A DNA stretch of 64,000 nucleotides. Origin: Methanolobus psychrotolerans (GTDB taxonomy: Archaea > Halobacteriota > Methanosarcinia > Methanosarcinales > Methanosarcinaceae). The position numbers and the translations under genes were made by a program. Numbering within the stretch: the stretch's first letter is position 1; each line of letters starts with the position of its first letter. This document shows positions 56,054 through 63,770 of the stretch, piece after piece. Under the pieces are notes generated by a model, which saw only the letters and a program-made list of their open reading frames with translations, was not told where the DNA came from and ran no database searches. The stretch is from NCBI RefSeq assembly GCF_002243045.1, contig NZ_MBKP01000019.1:59054-123053 (forward strand), written 5' to 3'.

Positions 56054-57442
56054 CTATCTGTTCTTCCCAATACGTTCTCTTTCCAACAACCACCACCACA
56101 ACGGCACATACTTCACCTTCTTCCCCTCAACAGTTTCCTCGCCAAAATCATCCGATGTGATGATGGTGCCCTCCTGCATCCTGAAATTCTTCATGCCAGC
56201 AAGCAGGCCATTCACTTCGCGCTCTTTGGTTTCGGGATCAGACAGATCCGAACATACCTGTATCAATTGAGTGGGGTCAAGCCCCTGCTTTGTAACAAAA
56301 TCAACTTCAAGACCCTTCGGGTCCTGCCAGTAGTATATTTCCTGGCCGGAGCGTAAGAGCTGGATGAACACTATGTTCTCGTATAACCTACCGGTGTCAG
56401 AGGAGAGCTTGAAAGAAACTGCGTTGATCATGCCTGTGTCGATGCAATACAACTTTCTGGGTTTGTTTATCTGCTGTTTCAGGGATTCATCGTAATGGCT
56501 TACGCTGAAAAGCAGGAATGCATCCTCAAGGTATGCAATGTAATTTATTATCGCATCAGTGCTGAGGGATGAATAATTAGCAAACAGTCTTTTGAGAGAG
56601 TTGTATGTATGCGGTTTTGCGATGTTTGATATGCAGAAAAGCGCCAGGTCCTTGAATATAAGGGGATTGCGTATTCCGTATCTTGAAATGATATCACGAT
56701 GGATGATGTCATCAAAATACGATTGCAGCGTTTCCCTGTGCCGGACCGATGGATAGACAATTATTTCAGGGAAGCCGCCTTTTTCCAGATATTCATTGAA
56801 CTTGCGCTTTATCACTGTTTTGTCTTCTGAATACGGAAGTGTCTTTATATCAAAATCAACGGAATGATAATCAAGGAATTCTGTAAAACTGAAGGGGAAC
56901 ATCTTTGTGCTCAGATGCCTGCCGGTCAGGAGGGTAGATATATCCTGTGAAAGCAGGGATGCATTTGAGCCGCTTATCACAATCTTCACATTTTGTTTTC
57001 GGTCATATATGCCTTTGACCCACCGTTCCCATGAAGGAAAGGTCTGGACCTCATCGAGAAAAAGGTACAGATGATCTTCCTCGGATATCTCCTGCATTTC
57101 CCGGAATGTCCCGATCAGCAGTTGAAGCTCGTCCCCATTCAGCGGCTGTAACCGGTCATCATCAAGGTTCAGGTACAGTATATTGCTCTTTGGCACACCC
57201 TTTTCAAGCAGTTCCAAGATCAATTGATACATATAGTACGTTTTACCACATCTTCTGACGCCTACTATGTCATTTACATGTGGCGCATCAATGTTTGCTT
57301 CATACCTGCGATTCTGCAGCGGTGGTAATTCTCTTCCCTGCCAGTCAACAATGGCACTTTTCAGCTTTTCCCTTGTATCCACATGAATAATTGTGATTTC
57401 TTGCTTTATATATCCATCGAGTATAGACGATAAAATATGCAT
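56054..57442 (-). CDS. AAA-type ATPase with DUF4143 domain
   Basis: 462-aa protein. The N-terminal AAA module has the Walker A variant NDIVGVRRCGKTYYMYQL near residue 60 and Walker B LYLFLDEVQTFPSWERW, with a sensor NVKIVISGSNASLLS. The C-terminal DUF4143 (PD-(D/E)XK-like) region has GLEVDFVTKQG and YYWQDPKG. These proteins are common in archaea and are of unknown function. The start is taken as ATG 57442, which lies between two 21-bp direct repeats; upstream in-frame starts exist only at 57517. Confidence 0.85.
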   Translation of the reverse strand: MHILSSILDGYIKQEITIIHVDTREKLKSAIVDWQGRELPPLQNRRYEANIDAPHVNDIVGVRRCGKTYYMYQLILELLEKGVPKSNILYLNLDDDRLQPLNGDELQLLIGTFREMQEISEEDHLYLFLDEVQTFPSWERWVKGIYDRKQNVKIVISGSNASLLSQDISTLLTGRHLSTKMFPFSFTEFLDYHSVDFDIKTLPYSEDKTVIKRKFNEYLEKGGFPEIIVYPSVRHRETLQSYFDDIIHRDIISRYGIRNPLIFKDLALFCISNIAKPHTYNSLKRLFANYSSLSTDAIINYIAYLEDAFLLFSVSHYDESLKQQINKPRKLYCIDTGMINAVSFKLSSDTGRLYENIVFIQLLRSGQEIYYWQDPKGLEVDFVTKQGLDPTQLIQVCSDLSDPETKEREVNGLLAGMKNFRMQEGTIITSDDFGEETVEGKKVKYVPLWWWLLERERIGKNR

Positions 57443-57469
57443 TTTTTGTCGAGTATAGACGACAAAATA
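57417..57469. repeat. Pair of 21-bp direct repeats around the DUF4143 start codon
   Basis: TCGAGTATAGACGATAAAATA (57417-57437) and TCGAGTATAGACGACAAAATA (57449-57469) share 20 of 21 bases, 32 bases apart. The start codon of the ATPase lies between them. They look like operator sites; promoter elements on the minus strand probably overlap. Confidence 0.65.
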
Positions 57470-57607
57470 GTATGTACTAATAAGATTTAACCCCAGCAAG
57501 TATCTATGCTTACACATTTTCTAAATGAGAAAAACCACAAAACCGGATAGTGACCTATATAATTGAAAAGAACTCAGTTCCTGTATCACAAAAAAGAGGC
57601 ACACAGC

Positions 57608-58264
57608 ATGAAAATAATGGCATTTAACGGAAGTCCCAGGAAAAATAAGAATACTGCGACACTCCTTGAGCACGCACTTAAAGGAGCGGCGTCACAGGGA
57701 GCAGAGACAGAACTCATCCACCTTTATGATCTTGATTATAAAGGTTGCATCAGTTGTTTTGCCTGTAAAAGAATAAACGGACCAAGTTATGGCACTTGTG
57801 CCATGACGGATGACTTAACCCCGGTTCTTCAGAGAATAGAGGAAGCTGATGCCCTTATTTTTGGGTCGCCAATATATTTCGCAGGAGTGACCGGGGAAAT
57901 GAGGTCTTTCCTTGAAAGGTTGCTATTTCAGTATCTTGTATACGACAAGCAAAGGTCTACTCTTTTCAAGAGAAAGATATCGACAGGTCTGATCTACACG
58001 ATGAATGTAAATCAGAGCCTTATGGAACAAGTTGGATACCAGCAGAATCTGAAAGTCATGGAAATGGTTTTAAACAGAATTTTCGGAGCGGCGGAATCGC
58101 TTTTTGTTACCGATACCTATCAGTTCGATGATTATTCCAAGTACGTTTCAACAGCATTCGATGCTGAAGAAAAAGCAAAGAGGCATCGTGAAGAATTCCC
58201 AAAGGACTGCGAGAAAGCATTTGAGATGGGAGTCAGATTTGCACAGCAAAACGATACATATTAA
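57608..58264 (+). CDS. Flavodoxin-fold NAD(P)H-dependent oxidoreductase / iron-sulfur flavoprotein-like
   Basis: 218-aa protein. FMN-binding N-terminus MKIMAFNGSPRKNKNTATLLEHAL. A cysteine cluster follows (GCISCFACKRINGPSYGTC, spacing C-x2-C-x2-C-x10-C), like that of iron-sulfur flavoproteins (Isf), although the last spacing is longer than usual. Then comes ADALIFGSPIYFAGVTGEMRSFLER. It probably moves electrons from ferredoxin or NAD(P)H to a small acceptor, for example O2, H2O2 or quinones. ATG 57608 with GAGGC upstream is preferred to in-frame starts further upstream. Confidence 0.85.
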   Translation: MKIMAFNGSPRKNKNTATLLEHALKGAASQGAETELIHLYDLDYKGCISCFACKRINGPSYGTCAMTDDLTPVLQRIEEADALIFGSPIYFAGVTGEMRSFLERLLFQYLVYDKQRSTLFKRKISTGLIYTMNVNQSLMEQVGYQQNLKVMEMVLNRIFGAAESLFVTDTYQFDDYSKYVSTAFDAEEKAKRHREEFPKDCEKAFEMGVRFAQQNDTY

Positions 58265-58524
58265 TTTTTTGACTTGTTAACTTCTCTTCTACAAGTATCA
58301 GAGATGACATCATGGAAAGGAAGTAGTGGAATTTAGCAAAATAAGTCAAATTCAAGCGATTATGCCATAACCTTGACAATATATCAGGCTGTATTTGTTA
58401 TTTCAACGAGGACTTCTGCAAAACCGGGATTTGTCTTTTTAAATAATTATGCAATTATAAAATAATAAGTAGGTTTTCTACAGAGCCCATTAAGTTCATA
58501 ACTAAAAGTAGCATCAATATATTG

Positions 58525-58620
58525 ATGGACGCAGATCTTGAAATTCTATTGTACATGGCACTGTTTGCATTTATGGGACTTGGGTTATCCAGTATTCTTT
58601 ATGCCCTTGCCTATTTATAG
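58525..58620 (+). CDS. 31-aa single-span membrane peptide
   Basis: Short ORF starting MDADLEILLYMALF and continuing with GLGLSSILYALAYL, giving an acidic N-terminus and one hydrophobic helix. It lacks a convincing ribosome site, so it is less certain than the 9002 peptide. It lies in the gap 58265-58734 between the flavoprotein and the unrecognised 195-aa protein; the rest of the gap holds nothing obvious. Confidence 0.35.
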   Translation: MDADLEILLYMALFAFMGLGLSSILYALAYL

Positions 58621-58734
58621 TTACTAATAGTATCCAGTGCTTTTAGATTAGACTGAACTTCATACAACAATTGTATGAACTATTTGGATTACTGTAAGGC
58701 TTCAACTGCGCATTACCAGGGAAGGGGAGTATAC

Positions 58735-59322
58735 ATGGAACATGATGAAATCATTAACAATGTAAGAAATGCTATTATCCATATAATGGGTGTAGAAACT
58801 ACCTATTTACTCAGTGAAGAGGACCAGGAAATTGTCAGGGAACTTGAGAAGAAGGCTGATGAGATGACCCTGATGGGACTTGGAAGGGGTGATAATAAAG
58901 GTGTAAAAGCTGTCCTGAAAAATAATGTGATCTTCGCTTTCACCACAAATATGGATTTCAATTGGCCTGAAGGACCAAGTGTTATCCTGATGCACGGCGA
59001 TCGTATTGTAGGCCAGAACCTTGACGATGAAGCTAAACTTGAGGAAATGAGATCCTGCAAGGATAAATTATTGATCGGTAACATTGTCATATATGACACA
59101 AGCGTCTTAAAGGGAATGAATTCCAAGACAAATCCACTTATCGTGGTATTGCCTCCTAAGCCCTGTAAGGAAGTAGAGTGTGTAGATAAGGTATGCAATG
59201 TAGTCCTCGCATCACCATCCACGCCAAGCGATGAATATCTGAAGGGAAAAATGGGACTTGAGTGCCTCCACGGGAAAGGTACTTTCCTGCTGGGATTCGA
59301 CTTTGATTCATCTTGCAGTTAA
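58735..59322 (+). CDS. Unrecognised protein with C-terminal cysteine pairs
   Basis: 195-aa protein I cannot assign. It has a helical N-terminus (EIINNVRNAIIHIMGVETTYLL), a mixed core with VIFAFTTNMDFNWPEGPSVILMHGDRIV, and a C-terminal part with PPKPCKEVECVDKVCNVVLASPS carrying a C-x4-C-x4-C pattern and a later SSC near the end. ATG 58735 is chosen because GGGGAG lies upstream; the open frame reaches further up to 58675. A hairpin terminator follows. Cysteine spacing suggests metal binding. Confidence 0.65.
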   Translation: MEHDEIINNVRNAIIHIMGVETTYLLSEEDQEIVRELEKKADEMTLMGLGRGDNKGVKAVLKNNVIFAFTTNMDFNWPEGPSVILMHGDRIVGQNLDDEAKLEEMRSCKDKLLIGNIVIYDTSVLKGMNSKTNPLIVVLPPKPCKEVECVDKVCNVVLASPSTPSDEYLKGKMGLECLHGKGTFLLGFDFDSSCS

Positions 59323-59332
59323 AATATCCGGA

Positions 59333-59366
59333 TGCCTGCTTTGCAGGCACTTTAACTTTTCTTTTT
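59333..59366 (+). terminator. Hairpin terminator after the 195-aa protein
   Basis: TGCCTGC, TTT, GCAGGCA (7-bp perfect stem) followed by a T-rich stretch (TTTAACTTTTCTTTTT). Confidence 0.8.
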
Positions 59367-59858
59367 CTGCAGCAACCTGCTTTGGAACTAAAAGCTGTAA
59401 GTCTTTAAAAGCACCTACCCTGTAATTGTGATTAAGCAGCTTAAAGCTTAAGGAACTTGTGAAGAACGCACTCATTGAACATCTCATTCTTAATCTCTTA
59501 TCCTTGTGGGAATTTGACATCTCTTCTTTAATAAAGAAGCACTGTACCCCCATACTAAACCACAATCATAATCATCTTAATCATTAACAAAATAAATATA
59601 GTATTGATTAATATAGACTACTGTGTATAATAAGTGTTTAGCAGAAGTTAGCGGCTCAAATACAATCACCCCTTCATGTGAAACATAGAACTTAAACAGA
59701 ACAACAGAAATTCAATACTTATTGTACTAATTTGAGCTTTCGAAATATCCTGATGAATCCAGCTTAGAACTGTTGAAGATAAGCCGGGTGAACTGTATCA
59801 GGTGGAAACTGATATTTTAGCATTTTAATTTTAAGTTGAATTTGACAGGTGATACGTT
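59367..59858. other. Gene-free stretch before the Cache-cupin lipoprotein
   Basis: About 490 bases, AT-rich. A weak minus-strand frame covers 59308-59565 without a ribosome site. Nothing else was seen apart from the AGGTGA ribosome site of the downstream gene near 59847. Confidence 0.4.
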
Positions 59859-60773
59859 ATGAATCTTTTTAAAAATCTACTTTGTGTTATGTTAATTACT
59901 GTTCTCTTGCTGGCAGTTGCTGGTTGCGTGCAGTCAGAAAAAACAGTTGTTATTGAACAAGAAGAACAAATAAATGAAAATGAACAGAACGAACTGTTAG
60001 TCCAGAAAGAGAATAGTATGTCGCTGGTCAATGCCGCTATTGACCTCATGAATGAAAAAGGAGAGCTGGCATTTGATGATTTCCGAGAAAAGGACAGCCA
60101 GTGGTATCATAATAATTCCTACATCACTGTCTGGACAACTGAAGGAATACGTGTTGTCTTCCCTCCTAAAGTAAGCGGCGAGGGCGAGAATGTGAGCGAT
60201 CTTAAAGATTATAATGGGAAACCGTTGGGCAGGATGCTCATAGACACTGCTTTAAGGGAAGATGGCGAAGGATGGGTTAATTATGACTGGCCAAAACCAG
60301 GTGAAACAGAACCTTCAAAGAAGTGCACATTCACCAAGAGAACTTCTATCGGCAACCAGACATACCTTGTCCATTCGGGCTTTTACGTAGATGACTACGT
60401 CTATAACAAAAACCTTGAAGATATTGAAGATATCAACTACTTTGGAGATGCAACCGTTAGAAATCTGATCAACCCGAATAGAGTTGAAATGGATATGGAC
60501 ATGGACATAGATTACAGCATTGCACATTTTACAGTTAAAACAGGTGCTACCCTTGATTCCCTCATTATGAAGAACCCGGAAACATACTATGTTATTGAGG
60601 GCGAAGGAATGCTCTACATAGAAGATGTACCATTTGAACTGAAAAAAGGGCAACTTGTCCTCGTACCTGCAAACGCAAAGCAATACATCAAGAATACCGG
60701 AGATGTTGACCTTGAGCTCCTTTCCATAAACCAGCCTGCATGGGAACCGCAGAACGAGATAATTCTGGAGTGA
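59859..60773 (+). CDS. Lipoprotein with Cache-like sensor and C-terminal cupin
   Basis: 304-aa exported lipoprotein. The lipobox AVAGC places Cys23 as the acylation site. An acidic linker follows. Residues about 50-175 resemble a single Cache domain (AIDLMNEKGELAFDDFREKDSQW, YITVWTTEGIRVVFPP, WVNYDWPKPGE and YLVHSGFYVDDYV), a fold that binds small ligands outside the cell. Residues about 215-295 are a cupin barrel (FTVKTGATLDSLIMKNPETYYVIEGEGMLYIED; LVPANAKQYIKNTG). I have not met this fusion often. The start is ATG 59859 with AGGTGATA. Confidence 0.78.
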   Translation: MNLFKNLLCVMLITVLLLAVAGCVQSEKTVVIEQEEQINENEQNELLVQKENSMSLVNAAIDLMNEKGELAFDDFREKDSQWYHNNSYITVWTTEGIRVVFPPKVSGEGENVSDLKDYNGKPLGRMLIDTALREDGEGWVNYDWPKPGETEPSKKCTFTKRTSIGNQTYLVHSGFYVDDYVYNKNLEDIEDINYFGDATVRNLINPNRVEMDMDMDIDYSIAHFTVKTGATLDSLIMKNPETYYVIEGEGMLYIEDVPFELKKGQLVLVPANAKQYIKNTGDVDLELLSINQPAWEPQNEIILE

Positions 60774-60792
60774 TCTTTCACTCCACTTTTTT
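60767..60792 (+). terminator. Terminator overlapping the Cache-cupin stop codon
   Basis: GGAGTG, loop ATCTTT, CACTCC, then ACTTTTTT. The stop codon lies at the first arm-loop junction. Confidence 0.75.
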
Positions 60793-61104
60793 AATAGACG
60801 TTTGTTTTGAAGTGAAATTGAACAGATTAATATCGATTGAATATAGGTCAAGTTCGTCCTTTTCCTATAATATCAATTTCTTGTTTGTGCTGATTTCTAA
60901 CCGACTATATATGGAACTTAAAGAACTTGGGATTGCCATAAGAATAGGTGTAAGGTCAAATCACAATACAATGAGATATAGTCGTGTATTCTAATAGCCA
61001 TAGCTATGCAAAAATAAACAGCTTGGATAGCAAGATGAATAAAATAAACCGGGTTTCCGGTTACCCATAATAAAGGAAATAAAGAATGGGACCATTAAGG
61101 AATT
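60793..61104. other. Gap with inverted repeats before the orphan trio
   Basis: About 310 bases. It holds a 9-bp inverted repeat (CGACTATAT 60902-60910 and ATATAGTCG 60976-60984) around a 27-codon ORF starting MELKELG that has no ribosome site. A second hairpin follows: AACCGG, GTTT, CCGGTT (61047-61062). The ribosome site of the next gene, AAGGAATT, is at 61096-61103. Confidence 0.45.
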
Positions 61105-61353
61105 ATGGATGATATGTTTATATTCTTTGCAAGTGGCGCATTTGGTTTATGTGTAGGAATAATAGGTAGTCTATGGGTAACGCTTAAATTTCGAGTAAAA
61201 GATATGCATATGTGGAATCCTAATTATGAAGATGAGGTCAAGCAGCTTAAATACGTAGAATGGCTTATAAATTTAATTGCGGTGCCGTGTGCTTTTGTTG
61301 TGCTTAGCTATGTCATACTTGTATCAATATCCCTGTGTCTACAATTTACCTAA
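61105..61353 (+). CDS. Small two-span membrane protein
   Basis: 82-aa protein with two hydrophobic helices (about 4-24, FIFFASGAFGLCVGIIGSLWV; and 52-79, LINLIAVPCAFVVLSYVILVSISL) separated by a charged loop. No family is recognised. The start is ATG 61105 with AAGGAATT. It is the first of three small genes (61105, 61427, 61981) that share leader repeats, in a stretch with weaker codon bias; possibly acquired DNA. Confidence 0.6.
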   Translation: MDDMFIFFASGAFGLCVGIIGSLWVTLKFRVKDMHMWNPNYEDEVKQLKYVEWLINLIAVPCAFVVLSYVILVSISLCLQFT

Positions 61354-61952
61354 ACTGCCAAGTAAAGGAAGATTGAAATACTGTCAATATTGTTGTTTTA
61401 TACACAATTAGAAGGAGTAATGGGTAGTGAATTATAAATTGAACCGATTAGATACAATAACCATTTTTCTAGTTATTGTGCTTGCTATGGCTTTCTTTAA
61501 AATACTAACATTATCATCTGATCCTACTAAACAAACAGAGATTCAAATTGCATTAAACGTGATACTAGTTTTTGTCACGGTGGTATATGTAATTATAACA
61601 AACCTCATTTTATCAGATAGTAAAAAATCACGAGAGATTGATTTTAAAAGATTACAACTTGAGACGTTTTATCTTCCTCTTCATTTTGCTCTTACTAGTA
61701 TGGAGGAATTTAAGAAACCATCACCAGAATTAGATTTCCTGTTTTCACACATATACCTTGGCGAGGGTGATGTACCTCAATTGTTAATAAAGTATGCAGA
61801 TTACAAAGAAAAAAAGAATCTTTCTGATGAAGAGGTGGGCGAATTACGAACGAACCTTTCTACTAAAGTTAATAAAGATATCGAAATCATAAAAAAAGAT
61901 ATTCAGAAACTGAGGAATGTATAAATTTAACCTAAACCGCCAAGAAAGGGAA
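61349..61952. repeat. Leader repeats shared by the orphan trio
   Basis: CCTAAACTGCCAAGTAAAGG at 61349-61368 and CCTAAACCGCCAAGAAAGGG at 61931-61950 lie just after the first and second genes. The adjacent AAAGGAAATAAAGAAT (61073-61088) and AAGGGAAATAAAGAAT (61946-61961) recur as well. The unit seems to precede each of the small genes, as if a gene-leader unit had been duplicated. Confidence 0.5.
61427..61924 (+). CDS. Membrane protein with cytoplasmic helical tail
   Basis: 165-aa protein starting at a GTG behind AAGGAGT. Two membrane helices (about 11-30 and 42-63) and a charged C-terminal part (ESREIDFKRLQLETFYLPLHFALTSMEEF-like DFKRLQLETFYLPLHFALTS; later KVNKDIEIIKKDIQKL). It may be a small receptor or sensor-like protein; no family is recognised. 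AT-rich codon use (AAA, ATT, TTA) differs from the neighbouring core genes. Confidence 0.6.
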   Translation: MNYKLNRLDTITIFLVIVLAMAFFKILTLSSDPTKQTEIQIALNVILVFVTVVYVIITNLILSDSKKSREIDFKRLQLETFYLPLHFALTSMEEFKKPSPELDFLFSHIYLGEGDVPQLLIKYADYKEKKNLSDEEVGELRTNLSTKVNKDIEIIKKDIQKLRNV

Positions 61953-61980
61953 ATAAAGAATAAGATCATAGGTGTATATC

Positions 61981-62247
61981 ATGACAGGTGAAGATAGACT
62001 TATTGAGATTTTAGAAAAAAAGATAGAGGATATACAATTATTATGTGACAATGCAGGGGAAAAGGGGGCTTTTGACGAATATAATGGTCACTGCTTTGAC
62101 ATTTCGATTATTGAAGATATTATCGACCACGTTCAGAATGCAGATGATTTTGATTCAGCTGTCGTAAAGAATGATGGTGATTTTTTGATTCAGCTAATTG
62201 AACAGGGAGATTACAAGTCTGCTCATGACCTTTTTTTGAGGTACTGA
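61981..62247 (+). CDS. Small acidic helical protein
   Basis: 88-aa acidic protein (DRLIEILEKKIEDIQLLCDNAG; ISIIEDIIDHVQNADDF; FLIQLIEQGDYKSAHDLFLRY). All helical. No family is recognised; it may be a small binding partner of the preceding membrane proteins. ATG 61981 has ATAGGTG upstream. Confidence 0.55.
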   Translation: MTGEDRLIEILEKKIEDIQLLCDNAGEKGAFDEYNGHCFDISIIEDIIDHVQNADDFDSAVVKNDGDFLIQLIEQGDYKSAHDLFLRY

Positions 62248-62423
62248 TATAAATGTATTATTCAGTAACACTTTTGTACTTCCAACGACATGTTGAAAAA
62301 ACGCTATTTCTTTTTAAACAATCTCGGTTTTACTCGCATCATTTGCAGGTGTGGAAAAATATTTCCTTGATGGTTGACAAATCGGAAGAAAATATTTTAC
62401 AAAACACTAGGTTTGTGTAACAT

Positions 62424-62651
62424 TTAATCTATGTATTCATTATAAATATCATCAAGCTCTGCCAAGTATTCTTTTCTCATTTGTTCCAAAACATCACGAT
62501 CTTTGTTTTTTACAGTTTCTACGACCTTAAACAATGTAATCAATCCAGCGATATCAAGTTTCATCCAATGGTCTGCTTGCACATCTCGGATATATATTGT
62601 ATTTTTGTCTTTAAGTTCAATTTCTATGTTGTCTTTTCTTGTTTTACTCAT
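62424..62651 (-). CDS. Small charged protein
   Basis: 75-aa protein: a beta-rich start (IEIELKDKNTIYIRDVQADHWMKLDIAGLITLF) and a helical end with KDRDVLEQMRKEYLAELDDIYNEYI. The ATG at 62651 is chosen because AGGAAG precedes it. No family is recognised. It lies between the orphan trio and the Cache lipoprotein. Confidence 0.5.
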   Translation of the reverse strand: MSKTRKDNIEIELKDKNTIYIRDVQADHWMKLDIAGLITLFKVVETVKNKDRDVLEQMRKEYLAELDDIYNEYID

Positions 62652-62907
62652 TGTACCTACTTCCTGTATTAAATCCACCCAGCTAATATTTGCTTAATTT
62701 CTTATTTCTTGTTATAATAAAACTGCAGGTTTTTATAATTGTGGACTGTCAAAATTTGCCGGATATCATGCGTATCTAATATAAAAATCTGTGATTCTAT
62801 CCTAAAATAACAGGGTTAAACCCTGCTATGTTTCTACTGGAACTATAAATTTTAGAGTATCTGTGGTACTGTTATTTTTCTATCCTGAAAATTAACCGAT
62901 GGCGTTT

Positions 62908-63084
62908 TTAAAATTCCAGTAAAACCTTACCTACCCAGCACTCGCGCCGCTTCACAGCACCTATATCTTTTTCCCCCGTTCCCTTAGGTACACGATTAAG
63001 GCGTGTGTGCCACGGTTGGCCTGCAACTTGATTTCTAACAACCTTTGTGCCTTGAAACTGACATATTAAATTTGAAATGTTGCA
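62908..63084 (-). other. GC-rich coding-like fragment without a start codon
   Basis: The minus strand is open from a stop just after 63084 to TAA at 62908-62910. It reads QVAGQPWHTRLNRVPKGTG and KRRECWVGKVLLEF near its end. No ATG or ribosome site opens it. The local base composition is distinctly richer in G and C than the flanks. It is probably a remnant of an acquired or mobile gene; the family is unknown. The rest of 62652-63145 holds only a small hairpin (CAGGG, TTAAA, CCCTG at 62812-62826). Confidence 0.3.
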
Positions 63085-63145
63085 TCAGATCCATGAAAAT
63101 CATATGCCATACATATTTATTAATCGAAGTATATTATTAAGAGAT

Positions 63146-63700
63146 ATGAAACCAATTTTTTTTATACTTACACTAATACTGGTAGTAATCCTTGCTACCG
63201 GTTGTACAGACAAAGATGTAACTTCCCCTCAAAACCAATCTGAAGCAACGCCGACTTCGGTTTCCAGTTCCACAATATCTCCTGAAGAACTCGTGATATT
63301 CGTTGAGTCAGCTTATGAATATGCACAAATCCATGGGCAAGAAGCTGCTCTTAAAGAGTTTAACAACCAAACTGGCCAGTTTGTTGACGGCGAACTCTAT
63401 ATCTTTGCCTACGACTTAGAAGGGAACACACTTGCTCTACCTTTCCAGCCCAAGTTGATTGGAACGGCTAGATGGAACAACACAGATGCAAACGGCGTCG
63501 CATATGTCCAGAATTTTATAAGCACCGCTCAATCCGGTGGAGGTTTCACTCAGTATCTTTACATAGACCCTGCAGATAATTTCACCGTCAAGCAAAAAAC
63601 CAGTTACGTGATGATGGTGGATCAGGATTGGCTTATTGGGGCTGGTTTCTACAATTCGCAGGAAGATGTACCAATTGGAAATACAGAACAGATTTCCTGA
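63146..63700 (+). CDS. Lipoprotein with single Cache-like sensor domain
   Basis: 184-aa exported lipoprotein with lipobox LATGC (Cys20). After a Ser/Thr linker, the Cache-like domain spans about 45-175: VESAYEYAQIHGQEAALKEFNNQTGQFVDGELYIFAYDLEGNTLALPFQPKLIG, then YVQNFISTAQSGGGFTQYLYIDP and KTSYVMMVDQDWLIGAGFY. This DxQ/DWLIGAG end is typical of the single Cache 2 domain. The ATG at 63146 is chosen as it directly precedes the signal sequence. It is a possible ligand-binding partner of a signalling protein encoded elsewhere, or a paralogue of the Cache-cupin protein at 59859. Confidence 0.82.
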   Translation: MKPIFFILTLILVVILATGCTDKDVTSPQNQSEATPTSVSSSTISPEELVIFVESAYEYAQIHGQEAALKEFNNQTGQFVDGELYIFAYDLEGNTLALPFQPKLIGTARWNNTDANGVAYVQNFISTAQSGGGFTQYLYIDPADNFTVKQKTSYVMMVDQDWLIGAGFYNSQEDVPIGNTEQIS

Positions 63701-63732
63701 TCAGGAAAATCATGAAATATAGCTAAACAGGA

Positions 63733-63754
63733 AAAGAGCAGTTATCCGCTCTTT
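63733..63754 (+). terminator. Hairpin terminator of the Cache lipoprotein
   Basis: AAAGAGC and GCTCTTT pair around an AGTTATCC loop and are followed by CTTTTCTTATTTTT. Confidence 0.65.
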
Positions 63755-63770
63755 CTTTTCTTATTTTTCT

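Noticed and set aside
59308-59565. 85-aa minus-strand open frame across a terminator hairpin
   Set aside because: It runs through the hairpin terminator of the 195-aa protein and has no ribosome site.
60740-60994. 84-aa plus-strand frame after the Cache-cupin gene
   Set aside because: It begins inside the terminator region, lacks a ribosome site and reads as random sequence.
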